Part shown: piece after piece, positions 1-5,585 of the stretch
How positions within the stretch are numbered: the first letter of the stretch is position 1
Layout: each line of letters starts with the position of its first letter
NCBI GenBank assembly: GCA_905212215.1
Contig: CAJMDR010000128.1
Location: 1-6,293 of the forward strand
DNA: 6,293 nucleotides
Source of the DNA: an uncultured Porphyromonadaceae bacterium
GTDB lineage: Bacteria; Bacteroidota; Bacteroidia; Bacteroidales; Muribaculaceae
Direction of reading: 5' to 3'
Program-made: the position numbers and the translations under genes
Notes under the pieces: model-generated
Databases searched by the model: none
Told to the model about the DNA's origin: nothing
The model's input: the letters and a program-made list of their open reading frames with translations, nothing else

Positions 1-133
1 TTAAATTTCATTCATTCCCGGAAGAACAAAATATCTATATCTATTATTATCAGTCATTTAGCTTCTTTATAAATTTTAATCAAGCATCAAAGAGGCAATG
101 ATTGTTTTACATATTTTAATCATTAATCTAAAC
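1..133. other. AT-rich intergenic segment without a recognisable gene
   Basis: No supported coding region is seen on either strand. The only minus-strand reading that ends at the left edge is a 19-codon ORF between two stops, which is too short to call. A 10-base direct repeat, ATTTTAATCA, lies at 73-82 and 113-122 (40 bases start to start). In DNA this AT-rich such a repeat may be chance. The segment probably carries upstream promoter sequence for the B12-regulated gene. Confidence 0.5.
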
Positions 134-159
134 TATATTTGAAAGAATGTGTAATTTTG
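134..159 (+). promoter_or_regulatory. Candidate Bacteroidota promoter for the B12-regulated leader
   Basis: Two matches to the Bacteroidota -7 consensus TAnnTTTG lie here: TATATTTG at 134-141 and TAATTTTG at 152-159. Neither has a good TTTG -33 element at the usual distance. The second is favoured because it would start transcription near 165-167, just before a perfect hairpin at 172-189 and the riboswitch. The choice between the two boxes is inference. Confidence 0.45.
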
Positions 160-171
160 CAGCGAAAATAT

Positions 172-189
172 GAGGCTAAGAGTAGCCTC
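172..189 (+). other. Perfect 5'-leader hairpin upstream of the riboswitch
   Basis: GAGGCTA (172-178) and TAGCCTC (183-189) form a perfect 7-bp stem with the loop AGAG. It would lie within about 10 bases of the transcript 5' end if the -7 box at 152-159 is used. It is not a terminator, because no T-tract follows. A role in protecting the 5' end of a long leader is possible but is inference. Confidence 0.5.
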
Positions 190-201
190 CCGAAAAAATG
201 T

Positions 202-484
202 TGCAGGAGGGCGTTTTTACGCCATCCACACCGAAGCAAGATTCCCTTGCTCTCGGCACGGATAGGGAAGTCGGGTGCAAAGCCCGCGCAGACTCGCTGC
301 TGTAACTCTTTGATGGAGTAATCATTACTGACTCTGGAAGCTGTTTTTATTTTTATACGAATCAAGACATCAAAAATAACTTCACAGAAACCACTGTGGC
401 TGCGGAAAAGTAGCGATACTTTTTGCCGAGCGTCCGGGAAGGTAAGGAATGATGAAAGAAGAGGAGCCAGAAGACCTGCCTGCA
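202..484 (+). promoter_or_regulatory. Cobalamin (B12) riboswitch aptamer
   Basis: The conserved landmarks appear in the right order. The closing stem P1 is TGCAGG (202-207) with CCTGCA (479-484). A local hairpin GGCG/CGCC lies at 210-223, and another pairs CCGA-AGCAAG (231-240) with CTTGCT-TCGG (246-256). The core has AGGGAA (264-269), the hairpin CGGG-TGCAAAG-CCCG (272-286) and GCTGCTGTAAC (296-306). CCACTG lies at 391-396 and CGGGAAGG near 435-442. The B12 box AGCCAGAAGACCTGCC is at 465-480. The 283-base span is long for this family because of an A/T-rich arm between about 306 and 390 and a second hairpin (403-412 with 417-428). Such RNAs bind adenosyl- or other cobalamins and usually repress B12 uptake or synthesis genes when ligand is bound. 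Ligand preference cannot be read from the sequence. Confidence 0.93.
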
Positions 485-746
485 GACATTGCCGGAGCTT
501 ACAGAGCACATAGCAAAGGCAACATCCGTCATGGGATCGTCTTCGGTTCCCAGATATTGGATTGTATTGGACAATGACGCCTGACACAGCAGAAATAGCT
601 GCGTACATGTTTCGCTGAATATTTTGCGAGGATGTCACTGTAGACCAATGGCAACAGACCGGACATAATTCATTGTGCGGAGTCTTTTGTGTGATTGTGC
701 CTGTAAGCTGAAAAAAAAGAGAACAACTAACCTTACAGACCAATCA
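485..746 (+). promoter_or_regulatory. Putative riboswitch expression platform with start-codon-proximal sequestering hairpin
   Basis: No gene is supported here. Directly after P1, TTGCC (489-493) can pair with GGCAA (518-522), and the loop carries AGCTTACAG (496-504). A second hairpin pairs GGGA-TCG (533-539) with CGG-TCCC (544-551), bulging T547. Next to the start codon, TGATTG-(TGC)-CTGTAAG (692-707) pairs with CTTACAG-(AC)-CAATCA (732-746). That stem of about 13 bp encloses the A-rich ribosome-entry region and ends 4 bases before the ATG. CTGTAAGCT (701-709) is also perfectly complementary, over 9 bases, to AGCTTACAG (496-504). The two foldings exclude each other, as expected for translational control. 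No T-tract terminator is present. The pairings are read from the sequence; the switching mechanism is inference. Confidence 0.55.
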
Positions 747-750
747 AAAA

Positions 751-3700
751 ATGAAACGAAAGACATTTCTTAGCTGGTTGTTTCTGTTGCTTTTGACGCC
801 CATTGGCGCCTATGCGGCAGACCAGCTGACAGACGTGAAGATTACGCCTGACCCTGCCACCGAGCAACGGGAACTGACGAAAATAGAATTGCAGTTCTCC
901 GACGCCAACTATGGACTTTACGGAAAAGTAGAGACAGAAAACATCACCCTTACACGCAAAGGGAGCACCGAAGTGTTATATGCACTCCCGGACCCGGCCA
1001 TCAACAGCACAATGGTCACCTTGGAATTCGCTTATAAAGGAGAAACCACTCCCACCACAGCCACAACAGCCGGTACGTATACGCTCCATGTTCCGGCAGG
1101 AGCAATCATGGGAATGAATCCACGCATACCGAATGCGGAAATAAATGTGGATTTCACCGTAAATCCTGCCACTCAGACTGACATGAGCCGTTATACCCTC
1201 AATCCAGTACCCGGTCCCGTAAATCAGATTTCTTCAATAGAACTCGGCTTCCCTGACAGCAAGGGACTCGACTGGTTCTACAACAACCTCTTCGGTAAAA
1301 TAGACCTAAGCTCAATAACCCTTACCGACAAGAATAATCCGGCGGTCAAATATACTGCCGTAAAGAAAAAATTCGACAACAACTATACCATCACTTTCGG
1401 ATTCGTAAACGGTAGCGAAGAAATAACCGTCACCACGCCGGGCACCTACCTGCTGCATATCCCTGCCGGACTTTTTCAGAAAGACTACACGTCGGTAAAG
1501 AACGATGACAGAGATGTGGAATACACCATCGCATCGGGCCAACCTGCCGAGTTCCAGAACTACATCCTCAACCCGGCCGACGGCTCTTCCATAGGTCAAC
1601 TCTACCAGATGTCGTTCACCTTCCCCAAGCTTACCACCGGTATGGACTTTCCCGTGAACAAAGTGGGCGAAATAACAATCCTCACCCCCTCAGGAGAAAC
1701 GTATTATGGCTTCAACGCCCAGGTAGCATCGGCCGAAGGTGGTTCTTATAACCAGCTGAGTGTAAACTTTGCCCCGAAGGACGCCTATTCCATAGAATCC
1801 GCTATAACCTTCACCGCCGCCGGTAAATATACCGTTACAATGCCCGAAGGTGTTGTCAAGGCATACGGTAAAGATGTAACGAACGGAAAGATAACAGCCT
1901 CTTTCACCGTTGACCCACAACTCAATTTTACATACAATATCACTCCTTCTTCGGATACCTACCACGATAGTTTCGTGCCCCTTACAGTAACCCGAGGCAG
2001 CAGCCTTACCACACTCTCCGTACGTCCCAACACAGGACTCAACGCTGTCATAGCCAAAGGTGAGACAAGTTACAAACTCTTCGCCACACAGACCGACAGT
2101 GCAACCGTCACCCTTGTAACGCCTGACTATGCCAAACCATCGGCCGGAGACTGGACCGTAACCATTCCAGCCCGATACTTCACCGGCAAAGACAAACAGG
2201 GAGTCACTATCACAAACCGCGACGCCATCACCTTCCTCTATCGCATCAAGACTGCCGAAGAATTCCAGTTCACAGTCAATCCCGGCAACGGAGACACTAT
2301 CTCGGTGTTCAAGAACCTCACATTGCTTTTCGAAGGCAATAACCTGAAGAGACTTGAACTCACTTCAGAAGCAGGACAGCCAGTCATCATCAACCAGAAT
2401 GACACTATCAACCTTATCGGTAGAATCAGCGCCAAATATGCAATCTTTGAAATTCCCGGCGGAGCAAACCTCAAGAACGGCAAATACACAGTCAAAATCC
2501 CGGCTGGTTACATCAAGACTGTCGATGCCAATAATCTAACTGCAGAGGTGCCTGCCCTCACAACTACTTTCACTATTCTCAACGATTCTGTATCAGACTT
2601 CACCAAAGGTATTCTTTTCCTCAACGAAGGATGGTTCGGCCATGATCCCGGTTCAATAAACTTCTATGGTAACAACGGCAAATGGACTTACGATGCCTAT
2701 CAGCTTAAGAATCCCACCCATAAACTGGGCATCACAAGCCAATATGGCGACGTATTCGGCGACAATATTTATGTCGTAAGCAAACAAGCCGACGGCACCG
2801 AGGCTGAAAGCGGCGGTATTTTCACCGTTATCGACGCCAAGACAATGGCATTCAAAGGCCAGATAAGCGCCCTACCTTCCAATCTCAGCGGCAACCAACC
2901 CAGAGCCTTCTGTGCATGGGATGAACATAAAGGCTACCTCAGCACACAGAAAGCAATATATACAGTGGATCTGGACAGCCTTAAGTTAGGTTCCATTGTT
3001 CCCGGTTCCGACAATTTCACCAGCTTCAATACCAATGGTGAAATGCTGCGCTACGGCAACTATATTTTCGCCATGCGCAAATCGGAAGGAGTCGATGCAA
3101 TTGATCCTGCCACCGACAAAGTCGTTACCATCCCTGCCGAGTTAGCATCAGGTTTCGCAATCCTTCCCAACGGCAATTTCATAGTGGCGACGCAGAGTGA
3201 ATCCAACGAATTCATTCGCATTTCGCCTACCACGCTCACAGTGGAAGAGCATTACGACATTGATGCCGATTATTCAAAAATCACCAATTCCTGGACGACC
3301 TGGCGCAAAGCACCGATAGCGGCGAGCACAACACTGAACAGAGTCTATTACGTCAACACCAGGAGCACACAAGGCTATGTCGCAGGACCTCGTACCGTGG
3401 CCTGCTATGACTTTGACAAGAAACAATATACCGAGAACTTCATCACCTTGCCAGGCACCGCTGACGGCGAAGCGGCTGACTGGGTGCTGTATGGTGAAGG
3501 AGTAAGCGTAGACCCTAAGACAGGCCTCGTCATGCTCAGCGCCGTTGAAACCGGATATGGAGCACATTATAAGAAAAACCGTGTGTTCATGGCAGACCCG
3601 GCAACGGGAGCTATCCTCAAAGACCGGACTCTTGTACTTGACGACAATTACTGGTTCCCCGCAATGACCATGTATCCTGATTTCGAGGCCCCCTCTATTG

Positions 3701-4116
3701 ACACAATAGGATTGTCACTGCCAAACCGTATCGGTGACAAGGTCTTCGACCTCTCTGCCAGAACTTCTCTTTCTGTTGGTAACCGTCATCTGATTGTATA
3801 CTCCGTCAAGAGTCTCAACGAAGATATCTGCACCGTGACTCCACTCAACAACTACGGCCAGTACATGCTATCCGTCCTGAAAAAGAAAACGGAATATTCG
3901 CTGGAACTCACCGCAGATTACAGAGGCCGCAAGACCACTCTTGTCTATATCGCCAAGAATGATGTCGGTGTAGACGAGGTCACCAACGAGGATGTACCGC
4001 TTACAGTCTATAATCTTCAGGGAATAGTGGTACTGAGAAATGCGACTTTGGAAGAACTCTACCGACTGCCTGCCGGCATATATATTGCCAATGGCAGGAA
4101 ATACTTCGTCAAATAA
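751..4116 (+). CDS. B12-riboswitch-controlled secreted protein with repeats and BtuG-like (DUF5074/YncE-type) beta-propeller
   Basis: The 1121-residue protein begins with a Sec signal peptide (residues 1 to about 22: KRK, a leucine-rich core, then AYA before AD). No lipobox cysteine is present. Residues 24-610 hold five related beta-rich repeats of about 110-120 residues. Each closes with a G-x-[YW]-T/L...P-[AE]-G/R type motif: AGTYTLHVPAGAI (107-119), PGTYLLHIPAGLF (230-242), AGKYTVTMPEGVV (357-369), AGDWTVTIPARYF (465-477) and NGKYTVKIPAGYI (577-589). Residues 617-977 read as a DUF5074/YncE-like propeller (FLNEGWFG at 623-630, GSINFY at 634-639, GEGVSVDP at 915-922). An Ig-like segment (about 982-1069) and a sorting-type tail (about 1085-1121: VYNLQG, LPAGIYI, then a basic end) follow. 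BtuG, a surface lipoprotein of Bacteroides, binds B12 through such a propeller and hands it to BtuB. With the upstream cobalamin riboswitch, B12 capture at the cell surface is the best inference. The gene appears monocistronic. B12 binding itself cannot be shown from the sequence, and no gene symbol is assigned. Confidence 0.8.
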   Translation: MKRKTFLSWLFLLLLTPIGAYAADQLTDVKITPDPATEQRELTKIELQFSDANYGLYGKVETENITLTRKGSTEVLYALPDPAINSTMVTLEFAYKGETTPTTATTAGTYTLHVPAGAIMGMNPRIPNAEINVDFTVNPATQTDMSRYTLNPVPGPVNQISSIELGFPDSKGLDWFYNNLFGKIDLSSITLTDKNNPAVKYTAVKKKFDNNYTITFGFVNGSEEITVTTPGTYLLHIPAGLFQKDYTSVKNDDRDVEYTIASGQPAEFQNYILNPADGSSIGQLYQMSFTFPKLTTGMDFPVNKVGEITILTPSGETYYGFNAQVASAEGGSYNQLSVNFAPKDAYSIESAITFTAAGKYTVTMPEGVVKAYGKDVTNGKITASFTVDPQLNFTYNITPSSDTYHDSFVPLTVTRGSSLTTLSVRPNTGLNAVIAKGETSYKLFATQTDSATVTLVTPDYAKPSAGDWTVTIPARYFTGKDKQGVTITNRDAITFLYRIKTAEEFQFTVNPGNGDTISVFKNLTLLFEGNNLKRLELTSEAGQPVIINQNDTINLIGRISAKYAIFEIPGGANLKNGKYTVKIPAGYIKTVDANNLTAEVPALTTTFTILNDSVSDFTKGILFLNEGWFGHDPGSINFYGNNGKWTYDAYQLKNPTHKLGITSQYGDVFGDNIYVVSKQADGTEAESGGIFTVIDAKTMAFKGQISALPSNLSGNQPRAFCAWDEHKGYLSTQKAIYTVDLDSLKLGSIVPGSDNFTSFNTNGEMLRYGNYIFAMRKSEGVDAIDPATDKVVTIPAELASGFAILPNGNFIVATQSESNEFIRISPTTLTVEEHYDIDADYSKITNSWTTWRKAPIAASTTLNRVYYVNTRSTQGYVAGPRTVACYDFDKKQYTENFITLPGTADGEAADWVLYGEGVSVDPKTGLVMLSAVETGYGAHYKKNRVFMADPATGAILKDRTLVLDDNYWFPAMTMYPDFEAPSIDTIGLSLPNRIGDKVFDLSARTSLSVGNRHLIVYSVKSLNEDICTVTPLNNYGQYMLSVLKKKTEYSLELTADYRGRKTTLVYIAKNDVGVDEVTNEDVPLTVYNLQGIVVLRNATLEELYRLPAGIYIANGRKYFVK

Positions 4117-4124
4117 ACAACAAT

Positions 4125-4331
4125 TGAAGTTGTTTCGACTTATTTCTTTGTTAAGATTTAGCCAGATATTCGAGTGGATTTTCATACCCCAAAGAGGGAG
4201 CGATGCGGGCATCGTGACCGATGAGGGGATGGAAATACACCGGATAGATGGCTGAAGATTGACAAAGAGAATTAAATCATTAATTCAACTTCATCATTTC
4301 TGAAATTCGTAAATAAGTTGAAACAACTTCA
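4125..4331. repeat. Long imperfect palindrome, possible MITE-like element or structured RNA
   Basis: The outer arms TGAAGTTGTTTCGACTTATT (from 4125) and AATAAGTTGAAACAACTTCA (to 4331) are inverted repeats with one mismatch, which is a G-U pair in RNA; the arms run to 4145 and from 4311. Inside them, 4143-4270 folds back on itself nearly throughout. Examples are CTTTGTTAA (4146-4154) with TTGACAAAG (4259-4267), GCCA (4161-4164) with TGGC (4249-4252), and TTTTCAT-CCCC (4179-4190, A4186 bulged) with GGGGATGGAAA (4225-4235). CGATG/CATCG forms the tip (4201-4214). An additional small hairpin, GAATTAA/TTAATTC, sits at 4269-4286. No coding region is supported. A second, short stem AAACAAC/GTTGTTT (4115-4121 with 4129-4135) overlaps the stop codon of the preceding gene. 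The pairings are visible; whether it is mobile or transcribed is unknown. Confidence 0.5.
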
Positions 4332-4334
4332 TTA

Positions 4335-4372
4335 AAAAAGATAGCGGCCTCAAACAAGGTCGCTATCTTTTT
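4335..4372. terminator. Bidirectional intrinsic terminator
   Basis: AAAAAGATAGCGGCC (4335-4349) and GGTCGCTATCTTTTT (4358-4372) form a 15-bp stem with a single G-T wobble and an 8-base loop. A-tracts and T-tracts at the base make it work in both directions. It lies between converging genes: 14 bases beyond the rubrerythrin stop, and downstream of the B12-regulated gene. Confidence 0.88.
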
Positions 4373-4386
4373 ATTGGAGTTCCTGA

Positions 4387-4941
4387 TTATTTCTTGTTAC
4401 CGAAGAAACGTTCGTACAAGCCTGCGAAACCACGTCCGTGGCGAGCTTCGTCTTTTGCCATCTCGTGAACGGTATCATGAATGGCGTCCAAACCCTGCTC
4501 CTTGGCGTTCTTGGCGATACGCATCTTGTCCTCATTGGCACCGGCCTCAGCGTGCATACGCTTGTCAAGGTTTGTCTTGGTGTCCCAAACCATGTCGCCG
4601 AGGAGTTCAGCAAACTTGGCAGCGTGCTCAGCCTCTTCCCATGCATAGCGCTTGAAAGCTTCTGCGATTTCGGGGTAACCCTCGCGGTCAGCCTGGCGTG
4701 ACATTGCCAGGTACATGCCTACCTCGGTGCATTCACCCATGAAGTGGTTGTTGAGGTCTTTGATCATCTCTTCGCTTGTGCCTTTGGCTACGCCTACCTC
4801 ATGTTCGGTAACGAATTTCAGCAGAGCGTCTGCATCCATCTCTTTGAACTTTGAACGGGGAGCGCCGCACTGCGGGCAGTTCTCGGGGGCTTCGGCACCT
4901 TCAGCTATGTAGCCGCATACGGTGCATATCCATTTTGTCAT
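4387..4941 (-). CDS. rbr: Reverse rubrerythrin (N-terminal rubredoxin, C-terminal diiron domain)
   Basis: This 184-residue cytoplasmic protein has the domain order of reverse rubrerythrins. The N-terminal rubredoxin domain binds one iron through C6-x2-C9 and C22-x2-C25. A ferritin-like four-helix domain follows (about 55-180), with likely diiron ligands in GECTE (E70, E73), EEAEH (E103, H106) and DEARH (E165, H168). Family members reduce hydrogen peroxide to water with electrons from NAD(P)H via redox partners, protecting anaerobes during air exposure. Length is normal and no key cysteine or histidine is missing. It begins 59 bases after the perR stop on the same strand. That gap holds no TAnnTTTG box and no clear ribosome binding site, so co-transcription with perR is likely. 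PerR control of peroxide-scavenging genes fits this pairing. Transcription ends at the terminator at 4335-4372. Confidence 0.93.
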   Translation of the reverse strand: MTKWICTVCGYIAEGAEAPENCPQCGAPRSKFKEMDADALLKFVTEHEVGVAKGTSEEMIKDLNNHFMGECTEVGMYLAMSRQADREGYPEIAEAFKRYAWEEAEHAAKFAELLGDMVWDTKTNLDKRMHAEAGANEDKMRIAKNAKEQGLDAIHDTVHEMAKDEARHGRGFAGLYERFFGNKK

Positions 4942-5000
4942 GTGCTGTGAATAGATTAAAGTTGAAAAGTTTTTTATTGTGTGTTTTGTTTTTGTCTTTG

Positions 5001-5429
5001 TTACGAATGGTTACTGCATTTACGACATATGCCGTTAAACACTACCTGCATCTCGCTGTCGCCCGGACCGCCATAATGCTTAAGCCGTTCCCAATCGGAA
5101 ATCTGTACCGGAACATCTGTAATGCTATGGCAGCTTGTGCAGTAGAAGTGCGCATGTGGCGTCAGCTCGGCATCAAAAGCCAAAGGATTAGTCCCTATGC
5201 TCAAGGTCCTCACCACTCCGGCATCACGGAAAAGACGGAGGGTGTTGTATACCGTGGTACGCGAAATCACCGGTATCTCCTGGTGCAGGGCATCATAAAT
5301 CTCATCGGCTGAGGAATGATTCCTGTGCTCAAGCATATATGACAGCACCGTCAGCCTCTGATGCGACGGTCTTATTCCGAACTTATGCAGAATATCGAAT
5401 GCGGCAGGCATATTATGGTCTACTGTCAT
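5001..5429 (-). CDS. perR: Fur-family peroxide-responsive repressor PerR
   Basis: The 142-residue protein has an N-terminal winged helix (about 8-82; [12 protein letters not shown] is the recognition-helix region at 56-67) and a C-terminal dimerisation and metal domain. The regulatory-metal ligands match the known PerR set: H38, D86, H92, H94 and D105. The aspartate at the last position is the feature that distinguishes PerR from Fur, which has glutamate there. C97-x2-C100 and C135-x2-C138 form the structural zinc site. In PerR, iron-catalysed oxidation of ligand histidines by peroxide releases DNA and derepresses defence genes. The gene lies directly upstream of reverse rubrerythrin, probably in one transcript, and divergent to tilS. 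An in-frame Met7 could be an alternative start, but Met1 is kept because nothing speaks against it. PerR rather than Fur or Zur is a residue-based inference. Confidence 0.9.
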   Translation of the reverse strand: MTVDHNMPAAFDILHKFGIRPSHQRLTVLSYMLEHRNHSSADEIYDALHQEIPVISRTTVYNTLRLFRDAGVVRTLSIGTNPLAFDAELTPHAHFYCTSCHSITDVPVQISDWERLKHYGGPGDSEMQVVFNGICRKCSNHS

Positions 5430-5528
5430 AATTTGTCAGTCAGTGATTTTGCAATTGCCGGAACCTTTCGGCGCGGCAGTTGTGTTTACATTGTATAAAA
5501 CGCTGTACTGGATACAAGGTTTTATCAA
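5430..5528 (-). promoter_or_regulatory. Structured perR leader with two dyads
   Basis: Two inverted repeats fill most of the interval between the predicted perR transcription start and its ATG. The first is TTG-ATAAAAC (5491-5501, T5494 bulged) with GTTTTATCAA (5519-5528), lying on the predicted transcription start. The second is CAATTGCCG (5452-5460) with CGGCAGTTG (5474-5482), 9 bp with one G-T pair and an inner CC/GG pairing. An imperfect dyad, TTTACATTGTATAAA (5485-5499), is only a weak match to the Bacillus PerR box. They could be operators for autoregulation or mRNA structure; the sequence does not decide. Confidence 0.4.
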
Positions 5529-5531
5529 GTG

Positions 5532-5563
5532 CAAAGTTAGATATTTTTTAGATTCCCTCCAAA
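5532..5563 (-). promoter_or_regulatory. perR-rbr promoter, Bacteroidota type
   Basis: Read on the minus strand, TTTG (5563-5560) is followed after 20 bases by TAACTTTG (5539-5532). This matches the Bacteroidota TTTG / TAnnTTTG consensus at about its normal spacing. Transcription should begin near 5525, giving a perR leader of roughly 95 bases. It is the best-formed promoter in the window. Confidence 0.72.
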
Positions 5564-5572
5564 TTATTTGTT

Positions 5573-5580
5573 TAATTTTG
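5573..5580 (+). promoter_or_regulatory. tilS -7 box giving a very short or absent leader
   Basis: TAATTTTG fits TAnnTTTG and ends only 5 bases before the tilS ATG, so the transcript would start at or next to the start codon. No TTTG -33 element is present at the expected place near 5549-5552. The box lies just upstream of the divergent perR -33 element, so the two promoters overlap face to face. Confidence 0.5.
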
Positions 5581-5585
5581 CAGTT

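Noticed and set aside
1..57. Possible C-terminal end of a minus-strand gene at the left edge
   Set aside because: An in-frame stop at 58-60 limits it to 19 codons, so no gene end can be supported.
210..223. Hairpin GGCG-TTTTTA-CGCC as an intrinsic terminator
   Set aside because: The T-run is in the loop, not after the stem, and the position fits a helix inside the riboswitch.
139..321. 60-residue plus-strand ORF in the leader
   Set aside because: It covers the 5' half of the cobalamin aptamer; its apparent protein is a by-product of conserved RNA sequence.
123..743. 206-residue minus-strand ORF across the leader
   Set aside because: It runs antisense through the riboswitch, ends in the promoter region, and has a low-complexity cysteine-rich composition with no recognisable domain. 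The conserved riboswitch explains the sequence.
3868..4212. Minus-strand ORF of 114 residues overlapping the end of the large gene
   Set aside because: It is antisense to the well-supported C-terminal tail and shows no family resemblance.
4040..4255. Plus-strand ORF running into the intergenic palindrome, considered as a transposase remnant
   Set aside because: No transposase motif such as a DDE or HUH signature is visible, and half of it overlaps the large gene in another frame.
4374..4912. Several plus-strand ORFs and one minus-strand alternate-frame ORF over rubrerythrin
   Set aside because: They are shadows of the rbr gene, whose motifs and length are fully accounted for.
4851..5312. 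153-residue plus-strand ORF across perR and the perR-rbr gap
   Set aside because: It is antisense to both perR and the rbr start and has no recognisable domain.
5485..5499. PerR box of the Bacillus type (TTTACATTGTATAAA)
   Set aside because: It agrees with the 15-base consensus at only about half of the positions, so it is noted in the perR leader entry but not called as an operator.
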